This document shows, in pieces, positions 36,824 through 51,654 of a stretch of 64,000 bases of DNA (position 1 is the stretch's first letter; every line of letters begins with the position of its first letter). The stretch spans positions 1,871,501-1,935,500 of the forward strand of contig NZ_JBGGWB010000001.1 in the NCBI RefSeq assembly GCF_041321155.1, in the 5' to 3' direction. This DNA comes from Sphingomonas sp. IW22 (GTDB lineage Bacteria > Pseudomonadota > Alphaproteobacteria > Sphingomonadales > Sphingomonadaceae). The notes beneath the pieces were generated by a model. It searched no databases and was not told where the DNA came from. It saw nothing but the letters and a program-made list of their open reading frames with translations. Made by a program: the position numbers and the translations under genes.

Positions 36824-37094
36824 CCGCACGCTTGGCCTTGGGAAGCGGGGCGCCCGCTTCCGCCGCCTTTCCGGCGCGGGGCGCGCGGGCACGCTTTGTC
36901 TCGGCCGGCGGTGCGGCTTCTGCCGGCTTCTGCACCTGATCCTCGCTCGACACGGTTTCGTCGCCATCGATTTCGCGTGCGGCGTCGTGCCAGTGGTCAT
37001 CGTGACGGCCCGCGGGGCGGCCTTCACCTTCCCACAGTTGATAGGCGCGTTCCCGTACGCGCGTCTCCCGGTCTTGTTGCCGATCGTCGGTCAT
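36801..37094 (-). CDS. DUF2934-family small protein with basic tail
   Basis: A 97-residue protein of unknown function. The N-terminal 45 residues fit the DUF2934 pattern (VRERAYQLWEGEGRPAGRHD, then HWHDAAREI). The C-terminal half is low-complexity, rich in Ala, Lys, Arg and Pro, and could bind nucleic acid or be disordered. ATG 37094 has GGAAGGA six bases upstream; a longer frame adds seven residues. Its 3' end overlaps glgA on the opposite strand by 23 bases. Small DUF2934 proteins often lie beside glycogen or trehalose genes, which fits this position. Confidence 0.75.
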   Translation of the reverse strand: MTDDRQQDRETRVRERAYQLWEGEGRPAGRHDDHWHDAAREIDGDETVSSEDQVQKPAEAAPPAETKRARAPRAGKAAEAGAPLPKAKRAVKPKTTG

Positions 37095-37337
37095 TCGTCC
37101 TTCCCTTCCGAACACCAGGCTGCATCAGCGTACAACCAGCATATCCTGCTCTCGTTGCATCATTTTCCGTCCGACCGACAGACGCGACGAGAATTTGGGT
37201 GAAGACAGCGAAAATGGGGGCGACGGCCTGCGCGTTTGCCCGGCACCGTTTCGGGCGACGATATTTGCAGGGTCGCGCTGCTTGCCCCTACGCATCCAAC
37301 AGATCCCACTCACCCGATTGTTGATCGAGGACTGACC

Positions 37338-38642
37338 ATGCCCGTTACGGACATCGCCACGCGCGTCTATGATCATGGCTGGCGCCTCGACCCGGTGGTC
37401 CGAAGCCTGCTCGACACCGATTTTTACAAGCTGCTGATGTTGCAGATGATCCGGCACCTGCATCCGGACGTTCGCGCGACCTTTTCCCTCATCAATCGCA
37501 GCACGTCGATACGGCTTGCCGACGTCATCGACGAAGCCGAGCTTCGCGAACAACTCGACCATGCCCGCACTATCCGCTTTTCGAAGAAGGAGCTGATCTG
37601 GCTGGCGGGCAACAGCTTCTATGGCAAGCAGCGGATGTTCGCCCCCGACTTCATCGCCTGGCTCGCCGATTTCCGCTTGCCCGAATATTCGCTGTCGAAA
37701 GTGGACGGGCAGTTCGAACTTCGTTTCGACGGACCATGGACGCACACGACGATGTGGGAGATTCCCGCACTCGCCATCGTCAACGAATTGCGTTCGCGTG
37801 CCGCGCTCAAGGGCAGGGGGCGCTTCGAACTCGACATTCTGTACGCGCGCGCAAAGGCCAAATTGTGGGAAAAGGTCGAACGGCTAAGCGAGCTTCCCGA
37901 TCTCAGGATTTCCGATTTCGGCACCCGCCGTCGGCACAGCTTTCTATGGCAACGCTGGTGCGTCGAGGCCCTGAAGGAAGGGCTGGACACGCGCTTCATC
38001 GGCACCTCGAACGTGCTGATGGCGATGGACAATGATCTGGAAGCGATCGGCACCAACGCGCATGAATTGCCGATGGTGATGGCGGCGCTGGCGAATTCGG
38101 ACGAAGAGGTCGCGACCGCCCCCTACCGGGTGCTGGCGCAATGGCAGGCGCATTATGACGGCAATTTGCTGATCGCCCTGCCGGATGCCTTCGGCACCGC
38201 CGCCTTTTTGCGCGACGCGCCCGACTGGCTCGCCAACTGGACCGGTTTCCGCCCCGACTCGATGCCGCCCATTGAGGGGGGCGAGCAGATCATCGCTTGG
38301 TGGCGCGCGCGGGGCGTTGATCCACGGACCAGGCTGCTGATCTTCTCCGACGGCATGGACGTCGACACGATCGAGGCGACCTATCAGCATTTTCACGGTC
38401 GCGCCCGCATGAGCTTTGGCTGGGGCACCAATCTGACCAACGATTTTCGCGGATGCGATCCGGTCGGCGGCCACGGGCTCGAACCGATCTCCCTGGTAGC
38501 CAAGGTGACCAGCGCAAATGGCCGTCCTGCCGTGAAGCTGTCCGACAATGCGTCAAAGGCGACGGGCGATCCGGCCGAAATCGAACGCTACCTGCGCGTT
38601 TTCGGGCGGGAGGGGCGGCGTCAACAGCCGGTCGCTGTCTGA
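37338..38642 (+). CDS. pncB: Nicotinate phosphoribosyltransferase
   Basis: A 434-residue NAD-salvage enzyme that joins nicotinate to PRPP with ATP help. Family signatures include [15 protein letters not shown] near the N-terminus, [14 protein letters not shown] in the middle (containing the His that is phosphorylated in the family), [22 protein letters not shown] and [11 protein letters not shown]. Length agrees with bacterial PncB. GAGG lies about eight bases before ATG 37338. It is a single gene flanked by gaps of about 250 bases. Confidence 0.96.
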   Translation: MPVTDIATRVYDHGWRLDPVVRSLLDTDFYKLLMLQMIRHLHPDVRATFSLINRSTSIRLADVIDEAELREQLDHARTIRFSKKELIWLAGNSFYGKQRMFAPDFIAWLADFRLPEYSLSKVDGQFELRFDGPWTHTTMWEIPALAIVNELRSRAALKGRGRFELDILYARAKAKLWEKVERLSELPDLRISDFGTRRRHSFLWQRWCVEALKEGLDTRFIGTSNVLMAMDNDLEAIGTNAHELPMVMAALANSDEEVATAPYRVLAQWQAHYDGNLLIALPDAFGTAAFLRDAPDWLANWTGFRPDSMPPIEGGEQIIAWWRARGVDPRTRLLIFSDGMDVDTIEATYQHFHGRARMSFGWGTNLTNDFRGCDPVGGHGLEPISLVAKVTSANGRPAVKLSDNASKATGDPAEIERYLRVFGREGRRQQPVAV

Positions 38643-38647
38643 TCCAA

Positions 38648-38667
38648 CGGCGGGGGCGGACCCGCCG
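38648..38667 (+). terminator. Hairpin after pncB
   Basis: CGGCGGG (38648-38654) pairs perfectly with CCCGCCG (38661-38667) around a GGCGGA loop, six bases after the pncB stop. No U-run follows, so it may be a weak or Rho-assisted terminator. Confidence 0.4.
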
Positions 38668-38900
38668 GCAATCGTCGCAGCGTCGCGTTCAGCTGCGCGC
38701 GAGCGGCTTTGTTCCCGCTTCGTATGACGTCGGCGGCGACCAGCGAACTCGACTGAACGCGCGTGCAATACCACTCACCGGCGATTGAAAAAAATGCATG
38801 GTGAACGCATGGCCGTTGCACTTGCGTGGAACAAAACATTGGTTAATCCCGCAGTCCATCGGCCAAGCTGAGTTAAACCCCGCCGGTAATGCGAGGTGAA

Positions 38901-40061
38901 ATGACCACAGCCATGCACGACGATGATGTCAAAACCGTTTCCGGTGCAATCAAGGTTGCGCGGGTATTGTGCATTCTTTGCGTCGTGTACATGCACCCGT
39001 GGATCGGCGTGTCCGGGGATGAGCTGTTCGCCAGCCCCCATTTCTGGGATAAGTTCCTGATTTACTGGACGCAGGAAGCGGTGGCGCGGAGCGCTGTTCC
39101 GCTTTTGAGCGTGGTTTCCGGGTGGCTTGTGCTGTCGACCGTCCAGCGAAAGGTCTATGGCGATTTCATCAACGGCAAGGCCCGCGCCATCCTTTTGCCG
39201 ATGCTGATATGGAACGTCATCGCGCTGGCGGTGGTGTCCGTGTTCGCTGGTTTCGGCTTTCTGGCCAAGATCATGCCCCAAAGCCCGATCGAGGCATTGA
39301 ACGAGCTGGTTTTTCTGTACGAACGCGGCGCAATCAACGTGCAGAATTCGTTTCTGCGCGATCTCTTCGTGTGTATGCTGGTTGCGCCGTTCCTGATCAG
39401 GCTGTCACCCCGCTGGCTGTGGGCGCTGCTGATCACAAGCGTCGTCTGGCAGTTGAGCGAGGTACAGCTCTACATCCTGCTTCGGCCACAGATCCTGACA
39501 TTCTTCATCATCGGCATTCTTGCCCGCGCTTCGCGCTGGGACCGGCAAGTGGTCCGCTGGCCGGTGCTGCCGATCCTGGCGGTGGCAGCCGTCGCCATTG
39601 CGTTGAAGGTCAACCTGATCATGTATCCGCCGGACGAACCGTCGCTGCTGGTCGACGGTACGCTCGAACTGGCGCTGCGGATTTCGGTAGCGCTGGCGTT
39701 CTGGCGAATGTCGGTCAGTCTGGCCCAGACACGGTTTCTGGACCTGTTCAAACGGATCGAGCCGTACACCTTCCTGTTGTTCTGCTCGCACGTCATCATC
39801 ATCCGCACGATCGGACCGGTTCTGGGTCAGATCTTCGGAAAGTTCGGCGATCCGCTTTTCCTGCCTTATTATTTCGCGCAGCCGTTCATCGCCCTTTTCG
39901 CGGCGATCCTGCTGGGGCTGCTGCTGGTTCGGGTGTCGCCCACAGTGGCGCACGTCATGAGCGGCGGACGATTGGGTGCCAAGGCCCGACAACCGCGCGA
40001 ACCGCGCGGGCGAAGCGCCAGCGAGCAGGGGCGTGCCTTCCCGCCACTCGCCGGGGAATAA
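38901..40061 (+). CDS. Acyltransferase-3-family membrane protein
   Basis: A 386-residue integral membrane protein with about ten hydrophobic segments, in the layout of Acyltransferase_3 (O-acetyl/O-succinyl transferases of surface sugars). The first segment holds CILCVVYMHPWIGV, where the His is the usual catalytic position, followed by AVPLLSVVSGWLV. The last 35 residues are a polar tail. It may decorate the exopolysaccharide or another glycan. ATG 38901 follows GAGGTGAA and is preferred to ATG 38889, which has no ribosome site. A bidirectional terminator follows. Confidence 0.82.
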   Translation: MTTAMHDDDVKTVSGAIKVARVLCILCVVYMHPWIGVSGDELFASPHFWDKFLIYWTQEAVARSAVPLLSVVSGWLVLSTVQRKVYGDFINGKARAILLPMLIWNVIALAVVSVFAGFGFLAKIMPQSPIEALNELVFLYERGAINVQNSFLRDLFVCMLVAPFLIRLSPRWLWALLITSVVWQLSEVQLYILLRPQILTFFIIGILARASRWDRQVVRWPVLPILAVAAVAIALKVNLIMYPPDEPSLLVDGTLELALRISVALAFWRMSVSLAQTRFLDLFKRIEPYTFLLFCSHVIIIRTIGPVLGQIFGKFGDPLFLPYYFAQPFIALFAAILLGLLLVRVSPTVAHVMSGGRLGAKARQPREPRGRSASEQGRAFPPLAGE

Positions 40062-40073
40062 ATCGCGGACGTG

Positions 40074-40110
40074 AAAAGGGCGGCCACCGCATCCGGTGAC
40101 CGCCCCTTTT
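40074..40110. terminator. Bidirectional Rho-independent terminator
   Basis: AAAAGGGCGG-CCACC ... GGTGA-CCGCCCCTTTT forms a long stem with an A-run on the left and a T-run on the right. It ends the acyltransferase transcript on the forward strand and the rpoD transcript on the reverse strand, whose stops flank it at 40061 and 40115. Confidence 0.9.
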
Positions 40111-40114
40111 AGCC

Positions 40115-42148
40115 TTACTGGTCGAGGAAGCTTCGCATCTTCCGGCTGCGGCTGGGGTGCTTCAGCTTGCGCAGCGCCTTTGCCTCGATCTGACGGATAC
40201 GTTCGCGCGTCACGCTGAACTGCTGACCCACTTCCTCCAGCGTATGGTCGGTGTTCATGCCGATGCCGAAGCGCATGCGCAGCACGCGCTCCTCGCGCGG
40301 GGTCAGGCTGGCCAGCACGCGCGTCACGGTTTCCTTCAGGTTCGCCTGAATGGCCGCGTCGACCGGGATGATCGCGTTCTTGTCCTCGATGAAGTCGCCC
40401 AGATGGCTGTCCTCCTCGTCGCCGATCGGCGTTTCGAGGGAGATCGGCTCCTTGGCGATCTTCATCACCTTGCGAACCTTTTCCAGCGGCATGGACAGGC
40501 GTTCCGCCATTTCCTCGGGCGTCGGTTCGCGGCCCTGTTCGTGCAGGAACTGGCGGCTGGTGCGGACCAGCTTGTTGATCGTTTCGATCATGTGCACCGG
40601 GATTCGGATGGTGCGCGCCTGATCCGCGATCGAGCGGGTGATCGCCTGACGGATCCACCACGTCGCATAGGTGCTGAACTTGTAGCCGCGGCGATATTCG
40701 AACTTATCCACCGCCTTCATCAGGCCGATATTCCCTTCCTGAATCAGGTCTAGGAATTGCAGCCCGCGATTGGTGTATTTCTTGGCGATGGAGATGACGA
40801 GGCGCAGGTTCGCCTCGACCATTTCCTTCTTGGCGATACGCGCTTCACGCTCGCCCTTTTGCACCATGTTGACGATGCGGCGGAATTCGCCCAGCGCCAT
40901 GCCGGTCGACTGCGCGATTTCGGCGATTTCCGCGCGGATGCGGTCGACGGTTGCCGCCTCATTCTCGGCAAAGGCCTTCCACTTCTTGTCCAGCGCCTGG
41001 ACCGACGGCAGCCACTGCTCGTCCAGCTCATGACCCATATAGCGGTCGAGAAAGTCCTTGCGGTTCACCTTGTGCCGCTCCGCCAGGCGCAGCATTTGGC
41101 CGCCCAGCGCGGTCAGGCGCCGGTTGAAGCTGTAAAGCTGGTCGACCAGATATTCGATCTTGGCCTGATGGAACTGCACGCTCTCGACCTCGGCGGTCAG
41201 ATCTTCGCGCAGCTTCTGATACTTCTTCTCGTCGGATGCCGACAATTCGCCGCCCGCAGCCATCGCGTCCAGCCGCTTCGCCTGCATCTTGGCAAAGCTC
41301 TTGTAGATCGACGTGATGTTGGCGAACTTCTCCAGCGCCTGCGGCTTGAGCGTTTCCTCCATCTGGGCAAGGCTGAGGGTGTTGTCCTCCTCCTCATCGT
41401 CCGACGGGCGCGGGGTGCGCCGGTCGGTCATGGAGTCCTCGTCATCGTCGGCAGAGGCTTCTTCCGGCTCGTCCTCGTCCTTGAACGACGGACCGGCATT
41501 CTTTTCCGAAATCTCGCCATCGTCATCGCCATCCTCGTCGGACAGCGATTCGGGCGCAGGATCCTTGGACAGCATGGCGTCGAGATCGAGGATCTCGCGC
41601 AGCTGCATCGTGCCTTCGTTCAGCGCGGTCGACCAGTTGATGATCGCGTTGAAGGTGATCGGGCTTTCGCACAGGCCCAGGATCATCGTGTCGCGACCTG
41701 CCTCGATCCGCTTGGCGATGGCGATTTCGCCCTCGCGGCTCAGCAGTTCGACCGCCCCCATTTCGCGCAGGTACATGCGCACGGGGTCGTCGGTGCGATC
41801 GACCGTTTCCTTCTTCTTCGGGGCTTCGAATGCGGGGGCTGAATCGTCCTGGCTGTCGGCGGTTTCGGCCTCGTCGCCGCTTTCCTCCTCGCCGTCGCCG
41901 TCTTCGCCTGCTTCCTCATTCTCGACGACATTCACGCCCATGTCGTTGAGCGCGGCCATGATGTCCTCGATCTGCTCAGAGGACATCTGGTCCTGCGGCA
42001 GCATCTCGTTCAGCTGGTCGACGGTGATGTAGCCGCGCTTCTTCGCACGCGCGATCAGCTTCTTGATCGAGCCTTCATTCAGGTCGATCAGCGGCGCGTC
42101 GCCCGTTTCATTCGTGTCGGCAACGTCCGCCATGTTCGCCTTCGCCAT
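40115..42148 (-). CDS. rpoD: RNA polymerase primary sigma factor (sigma-70)
   Basis: A 677-residue housekeeping sigma factor. Region 1.1 lies in the first 75 residues, followed by an acidic linker (about 80-110). Region 1.2 begins [12 protein letters not shown]. The non-conserved region contains a second, very acidic insert (about 215-275). Regions 2.3-2.4 contain [18 protein letters not shown], and region 4.2 contains [20 protein letters not shown]; the C-terminus is typical. ATG 42148 has GAGG upstream; a longer open frame runs back into dnaG. It is 13 bases downstream of dnaG and ends at a bidirectional terminator. Confidence 0.97.
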   Translation of the reverse strand: MAKANMADVADTNETGDAPLIDLNEGSIKKLIARAKKRGYITVDQLNEMLPQDQMSSEQIEDIMAALNDMGVNVVENEEAGEDGDGEEESGDEAETADSQDDSAPAFEAPKKKETVDRTDDPVRMYLREMGAVELLSREGEIAIAKRIEAGRDTMILGLCESPITFNAIINWSTALNEGTMQLREILDLDAMLSKDPAPESLSDEDGDDDGEISEKNAGPSFKDEDEPEEASADDDEDSMTDRRTPRPSDDEEEDNTLSLAQMEETLKPQALEKFANITSIYKSFAKMQAKRLDAMAAGGELSASDEKKYQKLREDLTAEVESVQFHQAKIEYLVDQLYSFNRRLTALGGQMLRLAERHKVNRKDFLDRYMGHELDEQWLPSVQALDKKWKAFAENEAATVDRIRAEIAEIAQSTGMALGEFRRIVNMVQKGEREARIAKKEMVEANLRLVISIAKKYTNRGLQFLDLIQEGNIGLMKAVDKFEYRRGYKFSTYATWWIRQAITRSIADQARTIRIPVHMIETINKLVRTSRQFLHEQGREPTPEEMAERLSMPLEKVRKVMKIAKEPISLETPIGDEEDSHLGDFIEDKNAIIPVDAAIQANLKETVTRVLASLTPREERVLRMRFGIGMNTDHTLEEVGQQFSVTRERIRQIEAKALRKLKHPSRSRKMRSFLDQ

Positions 42149-42161
42149 CAACTGCCCTCGA

Positions 42162-44030
42162 TTACCCGATCGTTTCGCCGTCTTCGTCCGCGTGCAACAG
42201 ATTTGCAAGCCGCGCCTCTAGCCTTAACTGCTCCTGGAGCAAGGCCTGCTGGCGCGCCAGTGCATCGTCGGTGAAGTGCGCTGCCATTGCCGACGTGGCC
42301 GCTGCCAGCGCTGCATCGACGCGCGGACGCGCGACCATCACCGCAATCGCCTCGTTCAAATCCGCAGCGGCGCGCGCATCGTCGGCGCCAGCATGCGTGA
42401 ACGAGAAGGGCAGGGCGTCGGCTCTGAGCAGATCACTGGCCACCTGATCGAACCCGGACCTCGCCAATATGGTGACGAGGCGGCCGCTATCAAGCGCTTG
42501 GTCTTCAAGCGCCAGATCGACCACCGCCTCGAACGCACGCGCCAGTGCGCCATCGGCCAGCCGCAGCGAACCCAGCACTTCCATATGGCGCGCAATTTCG
42601 GCCGGGTGGCGGATCAGGCCCGCCAGCACCGCCTTGGCAAGCACCCGGTCGATGCCGCCGGTGCCGACCGCGCGCGCTTCATCGCCCGGCGGTGCCTCAG
42701 GTGGCCGCCATCCGCCCTTGGCAAAGCGTCCGCGCTGGGGTGCGCGTGCCTGTGTGCGCTGCGGCGGGGCGGGGCGCTTGGCAAAGGTTTCGAAAAAGCG
42801 GCGGCGGAAATCGGCGTGATATTCGCTGCGGACATTCTGGTCCGCGATCAGGTCCGCCTGCTCGGCCAGCCGCGCGCGCAGCCCCGCTCGCTCTTCCGGC
42901 GTGTCGGTCGGTTCGGTCAGCGCGTTGCGCCACAGCCGCTCGACCAGCGGTTCGGGCTTGGCCAGCAATGCTTCCATCGCCGCCGGCCCCGATGCGCGGA
43001 TCAGGTCGTCGGGGTCCTGCCCGGCGGGCAGCGTGACGAACGACAGGCTGCGCCCTGGCGCCAGCGCGGGCAGTGCGCGCGCGGCGGCGCGGATCGCCGC
43101 CTTTTGTCCCGCGGCATCGCCATCGAAGCACAGGATCGGCACATCGATCAGCCGCCACAGCCGCTCCAGCTGCGCTTCGGTCATCGCGGTGCCCAGCGGC
43201 GCGACTGCTTCTCCAAAGCCCGCCTGCGCCAGCGCGATCACGTCCATATACCCCTCGACCGCGATCAAGCGGCCCGCCTTGCGTGCGGCGGCGGCGGCGC
43301 GGTTCAGATTGTAAAGCGTGCGCCCCTTGTCGAAGAGCGGCGTTTCCGGCGAATTGAGATATTTCGGCTCACCAGCCCCGATGATGCGGCCGCCGAACGC
43401 GATCACCCGGCCGCGCGGGTCGCGGATCGGGATCATCAACCGGCCGCGAAACCGGTCATAGGGCGCCTTGCCGTCGACCTGGATCAGCAACCCCGCCTCG
43501 ACCAGCATCGCATCGCCGAATTCGCTCAGCGCCTGACGCAGCCTCGTGCGGCTGTCGGGCGCAAAGCCCAGGCCGAATGTTCGGGCCGTGTCCGCGCGAA
43601 TGCCGCGTTGCTCCAGCAGCGCGCGCGCCTCCGCGCCGTCCAGCCCGTGCAGCTGTTCCTCGAACCACTTGGTCGCCGCCGCCATCACGTCGTGCAGCGA
43701 CTTGGCCCGCTCTGCCTTGGCTGCCGCGCGCTTGTCCTGCGCGGGCATTTCCAGCCCGGCGACCTGCGCCAGTTCCTTGACCGCGTCGATGAATGGCAGG
43801 CCCTGCTGCTCGGTCAGCCAGCGGATCGCGTCGCCATGCGCGCCGCACCCGAAACAGTGGTAAAAGCCCTTGTCGTCATTGACGTAGAAGCTGGGCGATT
43901 TTTCATTGTGGAAAGGGCAGCACGCGCGAAACTCCCGCCCCGCGCGTTGCAGCTTTACCGTCCGCCTGACCAGCACCGACAATGTGGTGCGCGCACGAAC
44001 CTCGTCGAGAAAGGCGGGGGTAAGACTCAC
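42162..44030 (-). CDS. dnaG: DNA primase
   Basis: A 622-residue primase that makes RNA primers for replication. The N-terminal zinc-binding domain has [12 protein letters not shown] and [11 protein letters not shown] (about residues 36-66). The RNA-polymerase core has [20 protein letters not shown], and the Toprim part has [17 protein letters not shown] and [13 protein letters not shown]. The C-terminal helicase-binding region is divergent, as usual. It lies between yqeY and rpoD on the reverse strand, an alphaproteobacterial version of the macromolecular-synthesis operon with yqeY in place of rpsU. Confidence 0.97.
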   Translation of the reverse strand: MSLTPAFLDEVRARTTLSVLVRRTVKLQRAGREFRACCPFHNEKSPSFYVNDDKGFYHCFGCGAHGDAIRWLTEQQGLPFIDAVKELAQVAGLEMPAQDKRAAAKAERAKSLHDVMAAATKWFEEQLHGLDGAEARALLEQRGIRADTARTFGLGFAPDSRTRLRQALSEFGDAMLVEAGLLIQVDGKAPYDRFRGRLMIPIRDPRGRVIAFGGRIIGAGEPKYLNSPETPLFDKGRTLYNLNRAAAAARKAGRLIAVEGYMDVIALAQAGFGEAVAPLGTAMTEAQLERLWRLIDVPILCFDGDAAGQKAAIRAAARALPALAPGRSLSFVTLPAGQDPDDLIRASGPAAMEALLAKPEPLVERLWRNALTEPTDTPEERAGLRARLAEQADLIADQNVRSEYHADFRRRFFETFAKRPAPPQRTQARAPQRGRFAKGGWRPPEAPPGDEARAVGTGGIDRVLAKAVLAGLIRHPAEIARHMEVLGSLRLADGALARAFEAVVDLALEDQALDSGRLVTILARSGFDQVASDLLRADALPFSFTHAGADDARAAADLNEAIAVMVARPRVDAALAAATSAMAAHFTDDALARQQALLQEQLRLEARLANLLHADEDGETIG

Positions 44031-44070
44031 AGCCCGATTATATCATGGCAAAGGTGAGGGCGCCTGTCGA

Positions 44071-44523
44071 TCAGTTCAGCGCCGCCTTAACCGCGGCGCT
44101 CGCCTTGGACATGTCCAGCACCTGGCCGTGACGTGCCTTCAGCTCGGCCATCACGCGGCCCATGTCCTTCATGCCCGATGCGCCCAGATCGGCCTTGATC
44201 GCCTCGATCGCGGCGGCGGTTTCGGCGTCGTCCATCTGGCGCGGCAGGAATCGTTCGATCACCGCCACCTCGGCCGCTTCGGCTTCGGCCAGCTCGGGGC
44301 GGCCGCCCTTTTCATACATTTCGATCGATTCGCGGCGCTGCTTGACCATTGTCTGCAGCACATCGACGACCAGCGCGTCGTCATCGGCGGGCGCGCCGCC
44401 GGTGCGGACTTCGATGTCGCGGTTCTTGATGGCCGACTGGATCAGGCGGATGGTCCCGGTGGTTGCCTTGTCCCCACCCTTCATGGCGGTGACCAGCGCG
44501 GCCTTGATGTCGTCGCGAATCAT
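44071..44523 (-). CDS. GatB/YqeY-domain protein
   Basis: A 150-residue helical protein. It starts MIRDDIKAALVTAMKGGD and has IRLIQSAIKNRDIEVR and FLPRQMDDAE, ending with MGRVMAELKARHGQVLDMSK, the pattern of YqeY, which resembles the tRNA-binding tail of GatB/GatE. Its role is still poorly defined in the family; a link to tRNA or translation is likely. ATG 44523 is chosen over longer frames. It is 40 bases upstream of dnaG and probably heads the yqeY-dnaG-rpoD operon, divergent from carA. Confidence 0.9.
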   Translation of the reverse strand: MIRDDIKAALVTAMKGGDKATTGTIRLIQSAIKNRDIEVRTGGAPADDDALVVDVLQTMVKQRRESIEMYEKGGRPELAEAEAAEVAVIERFLPRQMDDAETAAAIEAIKADLGASGMKDMGRVMAELKARHGQVLDMSKASAAVKAALN

Positions 44524-44570
44524 GGTTTCTCTCGAACTGAAGCGGAAAGGCGGAGCGATAGCGGAGCGCG

Positions 44571-44598
44571 CGCGTGCCGTCACCGGTTGACGGCGCGC
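44571..44598. promoter_or_regulatory. Strong hairpin in the yqeY/carA divergent region
   Basis: GCCGTCA (44576-44582) pairs perfectly with TGACGGC (44588-44594) around CCGGT, extended by CGCG/GCGC across a bulged T. A second weaker stem (CACGG ... CCGTG, 44599-44620) follows. The structures lie in the 141-base gap before carA and could be a leader structure or an operator. Confidence 0.35.
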
Positions 44599-44664
44599 CA
44601 CGGTGGGTCTAGCCGCCGTGCCTTAGCGACATCGCCAACCCAAGTTAACGGAGTAGCCGCCCCC

Positions 44665-45824
<1,160 letters not shown>

Positions 45825-45828
<4 letters not shown>

Positions 45829-46211
45829 CAGATGGAACTCCTTACGGGGAGTTCGAGGCAGCCCTTTTCGTTCGTATGCTGCAGTTAGAGCGAGAGGGGG
45901 CTGGGCCGGTATTTGACCTCGAGGCCGTCATGGATGGAACCGAGGTTGGTTTTCATCGGGAATGGGGTCGCAGATTCGTATCCGATAACAAGGATCGTTT
46001 TGGCAGGTCGCAGTCTACTATGCAGTCGTTGCGGTTCGAGCTGTCGGCCCAAGGTCGAGCACGAGCATTGGAGCTGGAAAACGCCAAGCTTCCAAAGACG
46101 CTCGTCGAGCGACTTACCGGCGATACTAGTCAGCGACTTGTTAACATTGGTAATTTTTTCATTGCCGCGCTGGCTTTGGTCGTGGCGACAATCGCAATGC
46201 TGAAGGACTAA
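45825..46211 (+). CDS. Unknown small protein with C-terminal membrane anchor, between carA and carB
   Basis: A 128-residue protein of no family I recognise. The first 100 residues are polar ([39 protein letters not shown]), and a single hydrophobic segment (about 107-125, [19 protein letters not shown]) ends the protein, so it looks tail-anchored. The start is GTG overlapping the carA stop (GTGA). GC content by hand count is about 55 %, below the flanking genes, and codon use is less biased, suggesting later insertion. carB begins five bases after its stop, so it should be co-transcribed with carA and carB. Confidence 0.65.
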
Positions 46212-46215
46212 CTTG

Positions 46216-49539
<3,324 letters not shown>

Positions 49540-49563
49540 TCCCCAAATAAAGCAGGTTGGTGT

Positions 49564-49588
49564 GCGGGCGGTCCCGAACCGGGCCCGC
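49564..49588 (+). promoter_or_regulatory. Hairpin between carB and greA
   Basis: GCGGGC (49564-49569) pairs with GCCCGC (49583-49588), and inside it GGT pairs with ACC around CCCGA. There is no U-run. It could be a weak terminator of the car operon or a leader structure of greA, whose ATG is 30 bases later. Confidence 0.4.
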
Positions 49589-49617
49589 GCGAAAAGGGGC
49601 TGTCGAAGGAACTGAAT

Positions 49618-50094
49618 ATGGCGACCGTCGAAAAGATGCCGATGCTTCAGGAGGGCTATGACAAGCTCACCGGGGAGCTGAAGCGGTTGAAGGCGGAGCG
49701 TCCTTTGATCGTGGATGCGATCGAAGAGGCGCGTGCCCATGGCGACCTGTCCGAAAATGCCGAATATCACGCCGCCAAGGAACGGCAGGGCCAGATCGAG
49801 GCGACCATCGCCGACATCGAGGACAAGCTCAGCCGCGCGCAGGTGATCGACCCGCGCGACCTGTCGGGCGACAAGGTCGTGTTCGGCGCGACGGTCACCC
49901 TGCTGGATGAGGATGAAAAGCCCGTCAAATATCAGATCGTCGGCCAGACGGAGGCGGACGCAAAGACCGGGCGCATCAGCTATAACTCGCCGCTGGGCCG
50001 CGCGCTGATCGGCCGCCGCGTCGATGACGAGGTGGAAGTGTCGGTGCCTGCGGGCGACCGTTATTACCTGGTCTCGAAGATCGAGTTTATCTGA
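49618..50094 (+). CDS. greA: Transcription elongation factor GreA
   Basis: A 158-residue protein of the usual GreA length. An N-terminal coiled coil ([20 protein letters not shown], then [20 protein letters not shown]) carries the acidic tip that enters the RNA-polymerase channel; the C-terminal domain has [20 protein letters not shown] and ends in YLVSKIEFI. It rescues backtracked polymerase by stimulating transcript cleavage. GAAGGA lies about nine bases before the ATG. A rhomboid gene follows after eight bases. Confidence 0.97.
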   Translation: MATVEKMPMLQEGYDKLTGELKRLKAERPLIVDAIEEARAHGDLSENAEYHAAKERQGQIEATIADIEDKLSRAQVIDPRDLSGDKVVFGATVTLLDEDEKPVKYQIVGQTEADAKTGRISYNSPLGRALIGRRVDDEVEVSVPAGDRYYLVSKIEFI

Positions 50095-50102
50095 GTCCCG
50101 CA

Positions 50103-50741
50103 ATGCTGACCCGCGCGCCCGCCACGGTCGCGATCGCGGCGGTGACGGCGCTGGTCGGCGTGTTGCTCTTGCTGGGCGACATGGTCGGCTATGCCGCCGT
50201 CTATGCCGGGTTCATCCCCGCACGATTGGGTGACACGTTACCGCTTCTGGCTCAGGTCGATCTGATGCCGGTGTGGCTGACGCCGTTCAGCACGACATTG
50301 GTGCATGCCAGTTTCCTGCATCTGGGCTTCAACCTGATGATGCTGGGCTATACCGGCGTCGCGACCGAGCGGGCGATCGGCGCGCGCGGGCTGGTGGCGT
50401 TGTACCTGATCGCCGCCGTTGGCGCCGTCGCTGCGCACTGGGCGTTCAAGCCCAACTCCGCCGTGCCGATGATCGGGGCGAGCGGGGCGGCATCGGGCGT
50501 CATCGGCGCCTATTCGGTGCTCTACAGCCGCCGTGACCGTGCGCGCGCCATAGGGCCGCTGTCGGCGGGCGCGGTGCAGATGATCTGGCTGGTCGTCGCC
50601 TGGTCCGCGATCAACCTGCTGATCGGCTTCATCACCGCCGGCACGTCGATGCCGATCGCGGGTGCGGCGCATGTCGGCGGCTTCATCATGGGCGTGGTGC
50701 TGGCGCGCCCGCTGGTCCGCTGGCATTGGCAGAACGCATGA
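50103..50741 (+). CDS. Rhomboid-family intramembrane serine protease
   Basis: A 212-residue protein with about six membrane segments. The rhomboid signatures are intact: HASFLHLGFNLMML in the second segment, the catalytic Ser in GASGAASGVIG and the catalytic His in AAHVGGFIMG. Such proteases cut membrane proteins inside the bilayer; the substrate is unknown. It is eight bases after greA and overlaps the epimerase gene by 4 bases (ATGA), so the three probably share a transcript. Confidence 0.9.
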   Translation: MLTRAPATVAIAAVTALVGVLLLLGDMVGYAAVYAGFIPARLGDTLPLLAQVDLMPVWLTPFSTTLVHASFLHLGFNLMMLGYTGVATERAIGARGLVALYLIAAVGAVAAHWAFKPNSAVPMIGASGAASGVIGAYSVLYSRRDRARAIGPLSAGAVQMIWLVVAWSAINLLIGFITAGTSMPIAGAAHVGGFIMGVVLARPLVRWHWQNA

Positions 50742-51604
50742 TCGAAATTGCATCCGTCGGCCTCAGCGCCGCGATCAACCCGCTCGGTGCCGAGCTGACG
50801 CATCTGCGCGATGCCGAGGGGCGCGAGCTGATGACCGATGCCGACCCGGCATATTGGACCGGTCATGCGCCGATCCTGTTCCCCATCGTCGGCGAGCTGA
50901 ACGGCGGCCGTTACCGGCTTGACGGGCGCGATTACGCGCTGCCCCAGCACGGCTTTGCCCGCCGCCGCATGTTCGAGCTGGTCGAGCAGAGCGAGCGCGC
51001 CGTCACCCTGCGCCTGACCGACGATGCCGAGAGCCGCGCCGTCTTTCCCCGCGCCTTTGCCCTCGACGTGCGCCATTCGCTCAACGCCGCCACGCTGACC
51101 ACCACCGTCACGGTTGAGAATCGGGACGAGCGCGACCTACCCGCCAGCATCGGCTTTCACCCCGCCTTTGCCTGGCCGCTGCCCTATGGTCGCGCGCGCG
51201 CCGACCACCGCATCCTGTTCGAGCGGATCGAGCCGGAGCAGCTGGCGCGCATCGTTCCCGGCGGCCTGATCGGCCCCGCCGACCGCGACAGCCCGCTGGA
51301 CGGCCGCACGCTGGCCCTGCGCGACGAGCTGTTCACCAATGACGCGCTGGTATGGCAACGGGTGGAAAGCCGCTCGGTCGCTTACGGCGCTGAGGATGGC
51401 CCCCGGCTGCGCATCGATTTCCCGGACACGCCCATGCTGGGCATCTGGACCAAGCCCGGTGCCGCCTTTGTCTGTGTCGAGCCATGGCACGGCATCGCCG
51501 ACCCGGAGGGTTTTACAGGCGAGATCTGGGACAAGCCCGGCATCCATCGCCTTGCCCCCGGCGAGCGGTGGAGCGTTGAAATGGCCGTGACGCTGGAGGG
51601 ATAG
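50738..51604 (+). CDS. Aldose-1-epimerase-family protein
   Basis: A 288-residue protein of the galactose-mutarotase-like fold. It has ILFPIVGELNGGRYRLDG and LPQHGFARRRMFELVEQ in the first third, an IGFHPAFAWPL strand with the catalytic-type His, and CVEPWHGIADPEGFTGEIWD near the end. The pattern resembles the LacX/YeaD-like branch more than GalM itself. It may interconvert anomers of a sugar or sugar phosphate; the substrate is not evident. The start ATG lies within the 4-base overlap with the rhomboid gene. Confidence 0.85.
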   Translation: MIEIASVGLSAAINPLGAELTHLRDAEGRELMTDADPAYWTGHAPILFPIVGELNGGRYRLDGRDYALPQHGFARRRMFELVEQSERAVTLRLTDDAESRAVFPRAFALDVRHSLNAATLTTTVTVENRDERDLPASIGFHPAFAWPLPYGRARADHRILFERIEPEQLARIVPGGLIGPADRDSPLDGRTLALRDELFTNDALVWQRVESRSVAYGAEDGPRLRIDFPDTPMLGIWTKPGAAFVCVEPWHGIADPEGFTGEIWDKPGIHRLAPGERWSVEMAVTLEG

Positions 51605-51654
51605 GGGCGCCGCTAAAAGTGGCCGGGAAGCGCATCGCCCCCCGGCCATATGGT

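Noticed and set aside
43906..44664. Long N-terminal extension of the carA frame
   Set aside because: It lies antisense to dnaG and yqeY; the family N-terminus begins at ATG 44665.
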